A stretch of 64,000 nt of DNA, taken from Micromonospora radicis (lineage in GTDB: Bacteria; Actinomycetota; Actinomycetes; Mycobacteriales; Micromonosporaceae). The stretch covers positions 20,641 to 84,640 of the forward strand of contig NZ_QXEC01000024.1 of the NCBI RefSeq assembly GCF_003583405.1, written 5' to 3'. The notes beneath the pieces were generated by a model. That model was not told the origin of the DNA, searched no databases, and saw nothing but the letters and a program-made list of their open reading frames with translations. This document shows positions 27,664 to 37,021 of this stretch, piece by piece. Numbering within the stretch: position 1 is the stretch's first letter; each line of letters starts with the position of its first letter. The translations under genes and the position numbers were made by a program.

Positions 27664-28568
27664 GCGCCGGTGGCGGCGGGGTGCAGCGGCAGCCGTACCG
27701 GGCGGGGTTCGCCTGTTTCGTCGGGCGGCCCAACGCCGGCAAGTCCACGTTGACCAACGCGATCGTCGGGCAGAAGATCGCCATCACCTCGAACAAGCCG
27801 CAGACCACCCGGCACGTCATCCGGGCGGTGCTGCACCGGCCGGACTCGCAGCTGGTGCTGGTGGACACGCCGGGTCTGCACCGGCCGCGGACGCTGCTCG
27901 GCGAGCGGCTCAACGATCTGGTCCGGCAGACCTGGAGCGAGGTCGACGTGATCGGCCTGTGCATCCCGGCCGACGAGGCGATCGGTCGGGGCGACCGGTT
28001 CATCACCGGCGAGTTGGCGGAGCTGAAGGCGACCGTGCTGGCGGTGGTCACCAAGACCGACCTGGTCGACAAGAAGCGGCTGGCCGAACAGTTGCTGGCG
28101 GTCACCGAGCTGGGTGAGTTCGCCGAGGTGGTGCCGGTCAGCGCGGTCTCCGGGCACCAGGTGGACACGCTGGTCGAGGTGATGACGCGGTACCTGCCGG
28201 AGTCGCCGCAGCTCTACCCGGACGACATGCTCACCGACGACCCGGAGCAGGTGCTGGTCGCGGAGCTGATCCGGGAGGCCGCGCTGGAGGGGGTGCGGGA
28301 CGAGCTGCCGCACTCGATCGCGGTGGTGGTGGAGGAGATGATCCCCGAGGGGCGGCTCACGAAGATCTACGCCGACGTGTACGTGGAGCGGCCGAGCCAG
28401 AAGGCGATCGTGATCGGTCACCGGGGGAGTCGGCTCAAGGAGGTCGGCACCGCCGCCCGGCGGCAGATCGAGGAGCTGTTGGGTACCCGGATCTACCTCG
28501 ACCTGCATGTTCGGGTGGCCAAGGACTGGCAGCGCGACCCGAAGCAGCTGCGCAAGCTCGGCTTCTGA
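27660..28568 (+). CDS. era: GTPase Era
   Basis: Era is an essential GTPase that binds the 3' end of 16S rRNA during 30S assembly. The 302-residue product shows G1 GRPNAGKS, the G2 loop with KPQTTRH, G3 DTPGL, G4 TKTD and a C-terminal KH domain with VIGHRGSRLKEVG. GTG 27660 overlaps the previous stop. Grouping with ybeY and, further on, recO is the standard actinobacterial arrangement. Confidence 0.96.
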   Translation: MSAGGGGVQRQPYRAGFACFVGRPNAGKSTLTNAIVGQKIAITSNKPQTTRHVIRAVLHRPDSQLVLVDTPGLHRPRTLLGERLNDLVRQTWSEVDVIGLCIPADEAIGRGDRFITGELAELKATVLAVVTKTDLVDKKRLAEQLLAVTELGEFAEVVPVSAVSGHQVDTLVEVMTRYLPESPQLYPDDMLTDDPEQVLVAELIREAALEGVRDELPHSIAVVVEEMIPEGRLTKIYADVYVERPSQKAIVIGHRGSRLKEVGTAARRQIEELLGTRIYLDLHVRVAKDWQRDPKQLRKLGF

Positions 28569-28751
28569 GCGGCGTCGGGTAGCGTCCGGAAACGGTCCGC
28601 CGGATCGGACGTCCGGTGCTTGGCGGCGCTGGTCGGCACCGGTCAGGCATATGGGAAGTTTCACTATCCGGGCGGGACGCTGGCAGTTTCGCGGGTGCGC
28701 CCCGGAGGGTAGGTGGGGTATGCCTCTGCCCCCGGATATAGATGCAGGCTG

Positions 28752-29987
28752 ATGCGAAACCGTTACCTGGACCTGCTCCGCTTCCTGGCCATCGTGCGGG
28801 TCGTCGTCTACCACGTCACCGGCTGGGCGTCGTTGACGCTGCTGTTCCCGGCGATGTCGGTGATGTTCGCCCTGGCCGGCTCGCTGATGGCGGCCTCGCT
28901 GCACCGGTCCGGACCCACCGCGGTCGGCCGCCGGCTGCGTCGGCTGTTGCCGTCGCTGTGGGTGGTGGCGGCGGTCTTCGTGCCGGCGATGCTGCTCACC
29001 GGGCTGCCGCTGACGCCGAAGGTGTTGCTCTGGCTCTTCCCGGTGTCCGACCCGCCGGCCAACTACTGGGGTGCGCTGGCGCTCAGCCCGATCTGGTACC
29101 TGCGGGACTACCTCTGGTTCGTCCTCGCCTCGCCGATCGCCCTCTGGCTGTTCCGGCGGTTCCCGCTGCCCACCCTGCTCGCCCCGTACTGCCTGCTGCT
29201 GGCGATCGAGCTGGGCATCTACCCGAACGCGCCCGGGGTGCTGCGCGAGTTCGGCCTCTACTTCGGCGCCTGGCTGCTGGGCTTCGCCCACCAGGCCGGC
29301 ATGCTGCGCCGCCTGGCCAACCGGGTACTGGTGCCGACCGTGCTCGTCCTCGCCGGGGTCGGCGGTGCCTGGATCCTGGCCCACCCCGGACCGCGCGGCT
29401 ACGACCTGAACGACAACCCGCTCGGCAATGCCCTCTGGTCGGCCGCGTTCATCCTGGTCGCGTTGGGTCGGGCCCCGTCGACCGCGCACTGGGTCGACCG
29501 CAACGAGCTGTTCGGTCGTGCGGTGACCGTGCTGAACCGCCGGGCGTTGACCGTCTACCTGTGGCACATGGCGTTCGTGGTGGCGCTCACCCCGCTGGTG
29601 GACGTGGTCGGCTGGTCGCACCAGGATCCGCTGGGCCTGGCGATCCGGATCGCGCTGGTCTTCCTGCTGGTCGGCGTGGTCACCGCGCTGGTCGGTTGGG
29701 TCGAGGACGTGGCCGCGCAGCGGCCCGCGGAGCTGATCCCCGGTGGGCGCCGTCCGGCGTCGTTGCCCGCCGCCCGCCACCACGCGGAGTCCCGTCGCGG
29801 CGAGGAGCCCGACCGGACCGCCCGACCGGCCGGCGACTCCCCGCCGGTCGAGGCCGGGCGTGCCGCCGAGGCACCGCCGGTGGGGGCCGCACGTGCCGCC
29901 GGAGCACCGGCGGCACGGGTCGGCGAGGGCCGGGAGGACGGCGTACCGGGTCAGCGTGGTCGCGGCGGCCAGGTCAACGCGGAATGA
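28752..29987 (+). CDS. acyltransferase 3 family membrane protein
   Basis: A 411-residue integral membrane protein with about ten hydrophobic spans. It begins RNRYLDLLRFLAIVRVVVYH, the typical acyltransferase-3 (OafA/YrhL-like) start with the His in the first span. These enzymes O-acylate cell-surface or secondary-metabolite glycans; the acceptor is unknown. The last 80 residues are a disordered Ala/Arg/Pro tail with repeated RAAEAPPVGAARAAGAP. ATG 28752 is the first start that fits the family. Its 3' end overlaps the convergent DUF4097 gene by 14 bases. Confidence 0.85.
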   Translation: MRNRYLDLLRFLAIVRVVVYHVTGWASLTLLFPAMSVMFALAGSLMAASLHRSGPTAVGRRLRRLLPSLWVVAAVFVPAMLLTGLPLTPKVLLWLFPVSDPPANYWGALALSPIWYLRDYLWFVLASPIALWLFRRFPLPTLLAPYCLLLAIELGIYPNAPGVLREFGLYFGAWLLGFAHQAGMLRRLANRVLVPTVLVLAGVGGAWILAHPGPRGYDLNDNPLGNALWSAAFILVALGRAPSTAHWVDRNELFGRAVTVLNRRALTVYLWHMAFVVALTPLVDVVGWSHQDPLGLAIRIALVFLLVGVVTALVGWVEDVAAQRPAELIPGGRRPASLPAARHHAESRRGEEPDRTARPAGDSPPVEAGRAAEAPPVGAARAAGAPAARVGEGREDGVPGQRGRGGQVNAE

Positions 29988-30786
29988 CGGTGATGTCGCC
30001 GCTGCCGGTCCGCACGTCGAGCACCAGGGCGGCGGCCGGATCGTTCGGCACGGACACGTCCACGTCACCGGAGCCGGCCTGCGACCGGATCTGGTAGGGG
30101 CCGTCCGGCACCCGCAGTTCGACGTGACCGCTCGACGCGTGGGCCCGGGCCGAGGCGGGGCGGTCCAGTTCGATGGTGACGTTGCCCGACCTGGCCTGCG
30201 CGTCGACCTCGCCACCGAGCCGGGTGGCGTCAATGTCCCCGGAGTTGGCCCGCAGCATCAGGGTGGCGGCGACGTCGTACACCTCGATGTTGCCGGAGCC
30301 GCTCTCCACCCGGACCGGGCCGGCGGCGCCGGCCACCCGCACGTCGCCGGAGCCGACCGTGATCTCGACCTGGCCGACCCGGCTCAGGTCGACGTTGCCG
30401 GAGCGGGTCTCACCCTGCACCCGCACCCCCTCGCCGGTGATCACCTCGTAGGAGACGCTGCACCGGGGGCCGCACGAGGTGTCCAGCACCAGTTCGGTGC
30501 CCTTGATCTCGTACGTGGTCCCCGGCTGGTCGCCCTGGTAACGCACCACCCGCTTGATGCGGACCTGATCCGGGCGGCTGTCGGCGCGGATCACCACGTC
30601 ACCGGAGCCGGGCAGGAGCCGGACGCTGGTGATCCGGACCTGCTCGGTGGTGTCGTAGTCGAGCCGGCTGAACGAGAGGTTGTCACACCCGGCGAGGACG
30701 ATCAGGGCGGCGGCCGCGGCGAGCGCCACGCCGGTCCGGCGGATGGCGGCGGGTCGAGCGACGGCGGCGGTCCGGTGCTGAGCCAT
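29974..30786 (-). CDS. DUF4097 beta-repeat lipoprotein
   Basis: A 270-residue lipoprotein: signal peptide with lipobox VLAGC, then a DUF4097 right-handed beta-repeat in which SGDV/SGNV-type turns recur about every 20 residues (GSGDVVIRA, RSGNVDLSR, GSGDVRVAG, GSGNIEVYD, NSGDIDATR, RSGNVTIEL, GSGDVDVSV, GSGDITVIP). Cell-surface adhesin-like or scaffold roles are possible; no function is established. The start ATG 30786 has no ribosome binding site but TAGCGT lies six bases upstream. Confidence 0.85.
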   Translation of the reverse strand: MAQHRTAAVARPAAIRRTGVALAAAAALIVLAGCDNLSFSRLDYDTTEQVRITSVRLLPGSGDVVIRADSRPDQVRIKRVVRYQGDQPGTTYEIKGTELVLDTSCGPRCSVSYEVITGEGVRVQGETRSGNVDLSRVGQVEITVGSGDVRVAGAAGPVRVESGSGNIEVYDVAATLMLRANSGDIDATRLGGEVDAQARSGNVTIELDRPASARAHASSGHVELRVPDGPYQIRSQAGSGDVDVSVPNDPAAALVLDVRTGSGDITVIPR

Positions 30787-30792
30787 GCGAGC

Positions 30793-30798
30793 ACGCTA
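30793..30798 (-). promoter_or_regulatory. -10 hexamer TAGCGT of a leaderless lipoprotein promoter
   Basis: On the minus strand TAGCGT, six bases, then ATG 30786. Confidence 0.5.
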
Positions 30799-30911
30799 CG
30801 GCCGGTCCCGGTCGGCGCACATCCGGGTTCGTCGGCACCGTTACCCCGAGCGGACCCTGAAATCCGACCCGGGGTCGGACCGGGGATCCGGCCGGGAGGG
30901 AGAATGGCGCG

Positions 30912-31760
30912 ATGGCCGGGTACCGCCGACAGCTCTACCGCGACGACGCGGTGGTGCTGCGTGTCCAGAAGCTCGGCGAGTCGGATCGGATCATCACCCT
31001 GCTCACCCGGCGGCACGGCCGGCTGCGGGCGGTCGCCCGGGGCGTACGCCGGACCACCTCGAAGTTCGGTGCCCGGCTGGAACCGTTCGGGCACGTCGAC
31101 CTGCAACTCGCCGGTGACCCCAAGGGGGAGTTGGGCAGTTCGCTGCACAGCGTCAGCCAGGTCGAGGGGATCGACCTGTACGGCAAGCGGTTCCTCGGTG
31201 ACTACCCCCGTTACACGGCGGCCAGCGCGATCGCCGAGACCGCCGAGCGGCTCACCCCGGTGGAGCGGGAACCGTCGCTGCGGCTGTTCCAGCTCACCCT
31301 GGGGGCGCTGAAGGCACTGGCCGAGGGCGACCACGCCACCACCCTGGTGCTCGACGCGTACCTGCTGCGGGGGATGACCCTGGCCGGTTGGGCGCCGGCG
31401 CTGATCGCCTGCGCGGTCTGCGGCACCCCCGGGCGGCACCGGGCCTTCTCCGTGCCGGCCGGCGGCGCGGTCTGCCCGGACTGCCGCCCCCCCGGCGCCG
31501 CGCACCCGGCGCCGGCCACCATCGACCTGATGTCCGCGCTTGTCGTCGGTGACTGGCGGGTCGCCGACGCCACCGAGAACCCGGTCCGCCGGGAGTGCAG
31601 CGGCCTGGTCGCGGCGCACCTGCAGTGGCATCTGGAACGCGCGTTACGCTCGCTGCCGCTGGTCGACCGGGGCGGCCCGACGACCGCCGCGGCCCGGCCG
31701 TCGGGCGGGTCGGCGCCCGAGCGGGCGACGCAGGACGTGAGCAGGGAGAGAACCGAGTGA
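30912..31760 (+). CDS. recO: DNA repair protein RecO
   Basis: RecO loads RecA onto SSB-coated DNA together with RecR. The 282-residue product has the N-terminal OB fold (YRDDAVVLRVQKLGESDRII, GARLEPFGHVDL), a helical domain and a zinc finger CAVC...CPDC in the C-terminal half. ATG 30912 is preceded by GGGAGGGAGAA. The stop overlaps the uppS start by four bases. The last 25 residues are low-complexity. Confidence 0.93.
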   Translation: MAGYRRQLYRDDAVVLRVQKLGESDRIITLLTRRHGRLRAVARGVRRTTSKFGARLEPFGHVDLQLAGDPKGELGSSLHSVSQVEGIDLYGKRFLGDYPRYTAASAIAETAERLTPVEREPSLRLFQLTLGALKALAEGDHATTLVLDAYLLRGMTLAGWAPALIACAVCGTPGRHRAFSVPAGGAVCPDCRPPGAAHPAPATIDLMSALVVGDWRVADATENPVRRECSGLVAAHLQWHLERALRSLPLVDRGGPTTAAARPSGGSAPERATQDVSRERTE

Positions 31761-32569
31761 TCCGAGCCAGCAGGTCCGGCCGGCGCGAGCCGGTGCCGCC
31801 GACCCCGCATCCGTCGGGTGCCCGGCCACCGGCGTTGCCGGCGGGTGCGGTGCCGCAGCACGTCGCCGTGGTGATGGACGGCAACGGCCGGTGGGCCAAG
31901 GACCGTGGGCTGCCCCGCACCAAGGGGCACGAGGCGGGGGAGTTCTCCCTCTTCGACACCGTCGAGGGCGCCATCGAGCTGGGCATCCCCTACCTGTCCG
32001 CGTACGCCTTCTCCACCGAGAACTGGCGGCGCTCGCCGGACGAGGTCCGGTTCCTGATGGGGTTCAACCGGGACGTCATCCGGCGCCGCCGGGACCAACT
32101 CGTCGACCTCGGCGTACGGGTGGTCTGGTCGGGTCGGGCCGGGCGACTGTGGAAGAGCGTCATCTCCGAGTTGCAGACCGCCGAGGAGATGTCCCGGGGC
32201 AACTCGACGCTGACCCTCCAGTTCTGCGTCAACTACGGCGGGCAGGCGGAGATCGCCGACGCCGCCGCCGCGATCGCCCGGGACGTGGCCGCCGGCCGGC
32301 TGGACCCGGGCAAGGTCACCGAGAAGACCATCGGGCGTTACCTGTACCACCCCGAGGTGCCCGAGGTGGACCTGTTCCTGCGGCCCTCCGGCGAGCAGCG
32401 CACCTCGAACTTCCTGCTCTGGCAGAGCGCGTACGCGGAGCTGGTCTTCCTGGACACGCTCTGGCCCGACTTCGACCGCCGGCACCTGTGGTACGCCTGC
32501 GAGCTGTACGCCCAACGGGACCGTCGCTTCGGTGGCGCGTTGCCCAACCCGGTGGCGCCGACCACCTGA
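31757..32569 (+). CDS. uppS: isoprenyl transferase (cis-prenyl diphosphate synthase)
   Basis: A 270-residue cis-prenyltransferase making long-chain prenyl diphosphate, the carrier for peptidoglycan and other wall polymers. The hallmark MDGNGRWAKDRG with catalytic Asp is near residue 40, ENWRRSPDEV follows, and RPSGEQRTSNFLLWQ and the C-terminal ELVFLDTLWPDF are conserved. Residues 1-35 are a basic, Pro-rich extension. GTG 31757 overlaps recO (GTGA). Chain length cannot be read from sequence; actinobacteria often carry two such genes. Confidence 0.93.
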   Translation: MIRASRSGRREPVPPTPHPSGARPPALPAGAVPQHVAVVMDGNGRWAKDRGLPRTKGHEAGEFSLFDTVEGAIELGIPYLSAYAFSTENWRRSPDEVRFLMGFNRDVIRRRRDQLVDLGVRVVWSGRAGRLWKSVISELQTAEEMSRGNSTLTLQFCVNYGGQAEIADAAAAIARDVAAGRLDPGKVTEKTIGRYLYHPEVPEVDLFLRPSGEQRTSNFLLWQSAYAELVFLDTLWPDFDRRHLWYACELYAQRDRRFGGALPNPVAPTT

Positions 32570-32633
32570 CGCTTAGCGTCCGACCGAACTGGGTACCACC
32601 GCTGATAGCAGCCACTGACGGAGGTGAACCCAC

Positions 32634-32819
32634 ATGATCCGCAAGCGCGTTGCCCAGTGGGCGGTGATGGCCGTGGCGGTTCCGGTGGCGGCAGCCGGTG
32701 CCCGCCGGCTCAGCCAGTCGCTGGAGTCCCGGCGTGGCCCGTCGCGGGCCAGTCGTCTGCTCAGCCAGGGAGCCGACATGATCCGTCCGCAGAAGGCCAA
32801 GCGTCGCCGCTTCTTCTGA
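32634..32819 (+). CDS. small basic protein of 61 residues, unknown function
   Basis: A short gene with a strong ribosome binding site (GGAGGTGA eight bases before ATG 32634). The product begins IRKRVAQWAVMAVAVPVAAAGA, a weak hydrophobic helix that may anchor it in the membrane, followed by an Arg/Ser-rich segment and a very basic end (PQKAKRRRFF). I do not recognise a family; the clean start, normal codon use and following terminator support a real gene. Confidence 0.65.
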   Translation: MIRKRVAQWAVMAVAVPVAAAGARRLSQSLESRRGPSRASRLLSQGADMIRPQKAKRRRFF

Positions 32820-32827
32820 CCGACGTA

Positions 32828-32867
32828 ACGGCCGCCCGGCTCCCGTTCGCGGGGGCCGGGCGGCCGT
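32828..32867. terminator. bidirectional terminator between the 61-residue gene and gnd
   Basis: A perfect 13-bp stem (ACGGCCGCCCGGC and complement) around a 14-nt loop that itself pairs TCCC/GGGG. It lies between convergent genes. Confidence 0.75.
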
Positions 32868-32885
32868 CGGGCGCGCGGGGGTGGG

Positions 32886-34331
32886 TCAGGCTTCGACCTC
32901 GGCGCGGTCGGGGGTGGCCCACAGGGTGTGGAAGGAGCCGTCGCGGTCGGTGCGGCGGTAGGTGTGCGCCCCGAAGTTGTCGCGCAGGCCCTGGATGAGG
33001 GCGGCCGGCAGCCGCTCGGCGCGCAGCGCGTCGAAGTACGACAGGGACGAGGCGAAGGCGGGCGTCGGCACACCGGCCCGGGCCGCGTCGGCCACCACCC
33101 GCCGCCAGCTCGGCACCCCGTCGCGTACGGTGTCGGCGAACCACGGCGCCACCAGCAGGGTGGGCAGCTCCGGCTGCTCGTCGTAGGCCTGCTTGATCCG
33201 GTCCAGGAAGCGGGCCCGGATGATGCAGCCGCCCCGCCAGATGGTCGCCGTGCCGCCCAGGTCGATGTTCCAGTCGTACTCGGCGCTGCCGGCGCGGATC
33301 TGGTCGAAGCCCTGGGCGTACGCGACGATCTTGGAGGCGAGCAGCGCCCGGCGGACATCCTCGACGAACGCCTCCCGGTCGGCGACCTGCCACTTCTCGC
33401 CGGGCTCCGGGAAGGCCCGGACCGCGGCCGCGCGCTGGTCGACGTGCCCGGACAGTGACCGGGCGAAGGTCGCCTCGGCGATACCGGTGATCGGGATGCC
33501 CAGGTCCAGGGCGATCTGGACGGTCCAGCGGCCGGTGCCCTTCTGCTCGGCCCGGTCCTGCACCACGTCCACGAACGCCTCACCGGTGGCGGCGTCGGTG
33601 TGCGCCAGCACGTCGGCGGTGATCTCGATCAGGAAGGACTCCAGCTCGCCGGTGTTCCACTCCCGGAAGATCTCCGCGATCTCCGACGGGGTGGCGCCCA
33701 GCCCGGCCCGCAGCAGGTCGTACGCCTCGGCGATGAGCTGCATGTCGGCGTACTCGATGCCGTTGTGGACCATCTTGACGAAGTGCCCGGCACCGTCCGG
33801 CCCGACGTGCTGGCAGCACGGCTCACCGTCGACCTGCGCGGCGATCTTCTCGAAGATCGGCCCGAGTTTGCGGTACGACTCGGCCGAGCCGCCCGGCATG
33901 ATGCTCGGCCCCCACAGTGCACCCTCCTCACCACCAGAGACGCCGGTGCCGACGAAGTGCAGGCCCTGGGCCCGCAGCGCCTCCTCCCGGCGGCGGGTGT
34001 CGGCGAAGTGCGCGTTGCCGCAGTCGATGATGATGTCGCCCGCTTCGAGTAGCGGCACCAACTCGTCGATCACGGCGTCGGTGGGGCCGCCCGCCTTGAC
34101 CATGATGATCACCGCGCGGGGGCGTTCCAGCGCGGCGACGAAGTCCGCCAGGGACTCCGTGGGGACGAACGTGCCCTCGTCGCCGTGCTCCGCCACCAGC
34201 GACCGGGTCCGCTCGGGCGAGCGGTTGTGCAACGCCACGGTGAAGCCGTTGCGGGCCAGGTTCCGGGCCAGGTTCCGGCCCATCACCGCCAGCCCGGTCA
34301 CACCGATCTGCGCTGTAGCCCGATCCGCCAT
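32886..34331 (-). CDS. gnd: 6-phosphogluconate dehydrogenase, decarboxylating
   Basis: Converts 6-phosphogluconate to ribulose 5-phosphate and CO2 in the pentose phosphate pathway, with NADP+ as usual cofactor. The 481-residue product is full length: dinucleotide fold IGVTGLAVMGRNLARNLA with NRSPERT, the GTGVSGGEEGALWGPSIMPGG loop, catalytic lysine in HFVKMVHNGIEY, and the C-terminal RTDRDGSFHTLW. ATG 34331 is chosen to match the usual N-terminus; GTG 34349 would add six residues. Single gene, convergent with the 61-residue gene. Confidence 0.96.
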   Translation of the reverse strand: MADRATAQIGVTGLAVMGRNLARNLARNGFTVALHNRSPERTRSLVAEHGDEGTFVPTESLADFVAALERPRAVIIMVKAGGPTDAVIDELVPLLEAGDIIIDCGNAHFADTRRREEALRAQGLHFVGTGVSGGEEGALWGPSIMPGGSAESYRKLGPIFEKIAAQVDGEPCCQHVGPDGAGHFVKMVHNGIEYADMQLIAEAYDLLRAGLGATPSEIAEIFREWNTGELESFLIEITADVLAHTDAATGEAFVDVVQDRAEQKGTGRWTVQIALDLGIPITGIAEATFARSLSGHVDQRAAAVRAFPEPGEKWQVADREAFVEDVRRALLASKIVAYAQGFDQIRAGSAEYDWNIDLGGTATIWRGGCIIRARFLDRIKQAYDEQPELPTLLVAPWFADTVRDGVPSWRRVVADAARAGVPTPAFASSLSYFDALRAERLPAALIQGLRDNFGAHTYRRTDRDGSFHTLWATPDRAEVEA

Positions 34332-34570
34332 CTCGTCGCCACCTTCCACCGTCTACCTGTAGTGCTGCGACGGTATCGCGGTCCGGTCCGGCCGTGCGCC
34401 GTCCCCCCACGGCTGGTCATCAGGTGGTCGCACAACGCTCGCCGGCACCCGTGGTCGGTGGTGCTGCCGCCAGCCTGGCCGGTGGTGTGACACGAGGTGA
34501 CCGGCTACGGCGGGCGGATCGTCACCGGCCGCCGCGTGGCTGACCGGCCGGTGCGTCCCGTGTGAACGCA

Positions 34571-34616
34571 GGTGGGTAGATCTGTTGTCGCTGGAACGAC
34601 AACAGATCTACCCACC
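34571..34616 (-). terminator. strong terminator of the ECF transporter operon
   Basis: A 20-bp perfect inverted repeat (arms GGTGGGTAGATCTGTTGTCG at 34571-34590 and complement at 34597-34616, 6-nt loop), starting 13 bases past the ECF-T stop. It is unusually long and AT-containing for this genome. The rest of the 298-base gap to gnd shows only the gnd leader. Confidence 0.75.
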
Positions 34617-34629
34617 ACGGTCGCAGGGT

Positions 34630-35430
34630 TCAGCCGACCAGCGGGCGGAAGGTGCCGAGTGCGACGCTGACGCCCAGCGCCGCGCTGGCCACCACCGTCG
34701 CGGCGACGACCAGCAGCCAGTCGGCCGCACCGAAGTGCTGCCGGCGGGCGACGGTACGCGGCACTCCGGCGTCGAAGCCGCGTGCGTCCATCGCCACCGC
34801 CAGCCGGGTGCCCCGGCGGATCGCCCCGACCAGCAGCGTGAACGCGGTGGACACGAACAGCCGCAGCTTCGCCACCGGGTTGCGTCCCGCCTCCACGGCG
34901 CGTGCCCGACGGGCCATGACGATCATCTGCCACTCCTGCCCGAGCAGCGGCAGCAGCCGGAACGCCGCCAGCGCGCCGATCGCGAACCGGGCCGGTGCGC
35001 GGGCGTTCTGCACCAGCGCGTCGGCCAGGTCGGTGGGATCGGTGGTGGCGAAGACGATCACGCCGGGCAGGGCCACCGCGAACAGGCGCAGCACCAGGCC
35101 GAGGGCGGTGAGCAGCACCGTCGAGGTGACCACGACCGGCCCGGCGTCGAGCAGCACCCGGCCCGACCGGTCCGCGGCGAAGAGCACCAGCGTGACCAGG
35201 ACACCGACGGCGGCGGCCAGCAGCGGCCAGACCCGGCGGAACAGTACCCGGTAACGCACGCCGAACAACGGCAGGACCGCCAACTCGATCGTGATCGCGA
35301 TGGCCGGTGCGACCGGGTCCAGCGTGGCCAGCAGCGGGACCGCGAACAGCAGCGCTGCCGCCAGCTTGGCCACCGGATTGCGCCGGGCCAGCGGCGCGTC
35401 CGGCCGGGCGACCGGTTCGAGGCCGATCAT
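34630..35430 (-). CDS. ECF transporter transmembrane component (EcfT)
   Basis: The T component couples the ATPases to the substrate-binding S component in energy-coupling-factor importers. The 266-residue product has five to six spans and the two coupling motifs of EcfT: ARRARAVEAGRNP and the later AMDARGFDAGVPRT (Ala-Arg-Gly signature). ATG 35430 overlaps the ATPase stop by four bases (ATGA). Last gene of a three-gene operon with the fused ATPase and a YkoE-like S component. Confidence 0.9.
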   Translation of the reverse strand: MIGLEPVARPDAPLARRNPVAKLAAALLFAVPLLATLDPVAPAIAITIELAVLPLFGVRYRVLFRRVWPLLAAAVGVLVTLVLFAADRSGRVLLDAGPVVVTSTVLLTALGLVLRLFAVALPGVIVFATTDPTDLADALVQNARAPARFAIGALAAFRLLPLLGQEWQMIVMARRARAVEAGRNPVAKLRLFVSTAFTLLVGAIRRGTRLAVAMDARGFDAGVPRTVARRQHFGAADWLLVVAATVVASAALGVSVALGTFRPLVG

Positions 35431-36941
35431 CGGTACCCCGCCGGAGTCGCTGGCGGCGGAGGTTCGGGGGACGGGGCGGTCACGGACGGGGCGGTCGGCG
35501 CCACCGGCGGCGCGACTCCGGTGTCCGGCGGGCGGGCCAGGGTCAGGGTCCGGTCGGCCAGCGCGGCCACGAACTCGGCGTCGTGGGTGACCGCCACCAG
35601 GGCGTGACCGGCGTCGCGCAGCTCCGCGAACAGGTCCACCAACTCCCGCCAGGTGCGCCGGTCCTGGCCGAAGGTGGGCTCGTCGCAGACCAGCAGCCGG
35701 GGCGCGGTGGCCAGGGCGGTCGCCACACTCAGCCGTCGCGCCTCCCCGCCGGAGAGGGTGTACGGGTTCGCCCCGGCCAGCCGGTCCAACCGCAGCCGCT
35801 GCAGCAGCTCGTCGACGCGCCGGCGGACCGCCGCCTCGCTGGCACCGGTACGCCGGGGGCCGAGCGCCAACTCGTCGAAGACCGTGCCGGTGACGAACTG
35901 GTGCTCCGGGTTCTGGAACACCGAACCGATCCGGCGGGCCAGCGCGGGTGCCCGCCAGCGGTGCGGCGGCGTACGGGCGTCCGCCCCGGCCAGGCCGGCG
36001 TCGGCCACCAGTCGCCCGGTGCCCGGCTTGAGCAGCCCGCCGAGCAGCAGGGCGAGGGTGGACTTGCCGGCGCCGTTGGGACCGAGCACGGCCAGCGCCG
36101 CACCGGCGCGTACCGCCAGGTCGGTGGCGGCCAGCCGGGGCGGCTGACCGAGCCGGTCGGCGGTGAGCAGCACCTCGCCCGGCGGGTTGCCGGCCCGGCG
36201 GGCCGGGACCTGGCGGCCGGGCACCCAGACCCCGTCGGCGGCGAGCGCGTCACCGTGGTCGGTGAAGACGGCATCCGGCGGGCCGTCGACGCGGACCCCG
36301 CCACCGGCGTCGAGCACCACCACCCGGTCGACCAGCGGGAGGGCGTCGGCCACCCGGTGCTCGACCAGGATCAGCGTGGTGTCGTCGTCGACCGCGCGGG
36401 AGATGGCGGCGCGGACCAGGTCGGCCCCGGCCGGATCGAGGTTGGCGGTGGGCTCGTCGAGCAGCAGCAGGTCGGGGCGGAGCGCGAGCACCCCGGCCAG
36501 GGCGAGCCGCTGCTGCTCGCCGCCGGAGAGCGCCGCGGTGGGGCGGTGCCGGTGGTACGGGAAGCCGACCCGGTGCAGGGCCTCGTCCACCCGGGGCCAG
36601 ATCTCCCCAGCGGGTACGCCCTGGTTCTCCAGCCCGAACGCCACGTCGTCGCCGCTGCGGGCCATGACCAGCTGGGACTGTGGATCCTGGAAGACGATGC
36701 CGACCCGTTCGCGGGTCTGCGCCGGTGGCCGGCCGTCGATCTCGATGCTGCCCTCCCGCTCACCGGAGTCCTCCGGCAGCAGCCCGGCCAACGCGGCGAG
36801 CAGGGTGCTCTTGCCGGCGCCGGAGGGCCCGAGCAGTAGTACCCGTTCGCCGTGTCGGACCCGCAGGTCCACGCCGCGTACCGCCCAGGCCCGGCGCCCG
36901 GCGTGGCGCCAGCCGAAGCCGCGCAGCCGCACCTCGCCCAC
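35427..36941 (-). CDS. ECF transporter ATPase, two fused ABC domains
   Basis: A 504-residue protein with two complete ATP-binding cassettes in tandem (EcfA-EcfA' fusion). First domain: Walker A GPSGAGKST, signature LSGGEQQRLALA, Walker B LLLLDEPTANLD. Second: GPNGAGKST, LSGGEARRLS, LLVCDEPTFGQD. A Pro-rich tail follows. The start is set at GTG 36941 (VGEVRLRGFGWRH), preceded by GGGGGTGGG; the frame is open for a further 770 bases upstream across the S-component gene, without homology. It energises thiamine-precursor uptake with its neighbours. Confidence 0.9.
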   Translation of the reverse strand: MGEVRLRGFGWRHAGRRAWAVRGVDLRVRHGERVLLLGPSGAGKSTLLAALAGLLPEDSGEREGSIEIDGRPPAQTRERVGIVFQDPQSQLVMARSGDDVAFGLENQGVPAGEIWPRVDEALHRVGFPYHRHRPTAALSGGEQQRLALAGVLALRPDLLLLDEPTANLDPAGADLVRAAISRAVDDDTTLILVEHRVADALPLVDRVVVLDAGGGVRVDGPPDAVFTDHGDALAADGVWVPGRQVPARRAGNPPGEVLLTADRLGQPPRLAATDLAVRAGAALAVLGPNGAGKSTLALLLGGLLKPGTGRLVADAGLAGADARTPPHRWRAPALARRIGSVFQNPEHQFVTGTVFDELALGPRRTGASEAAVRRRVDELLQRLRLDRLAGANPYTLSGGEARRLSVATALATAPRLLVCDEPTFGQDRRTWRELVDLFAELRDAGHALVAVTHDAEFVAALADRTLTLARPPDTGVAPPVAPTAPSVTAPSPEPPPPATPAGYR

Positions 36942-37021
36942 CTGCCCACCCCCGCTCTCCGTACCCGACCCGTCGATGGCGGCCCGGTGGAGCCGGCCGG
37001 ACCGGCTCCACCGGGCCAGGG

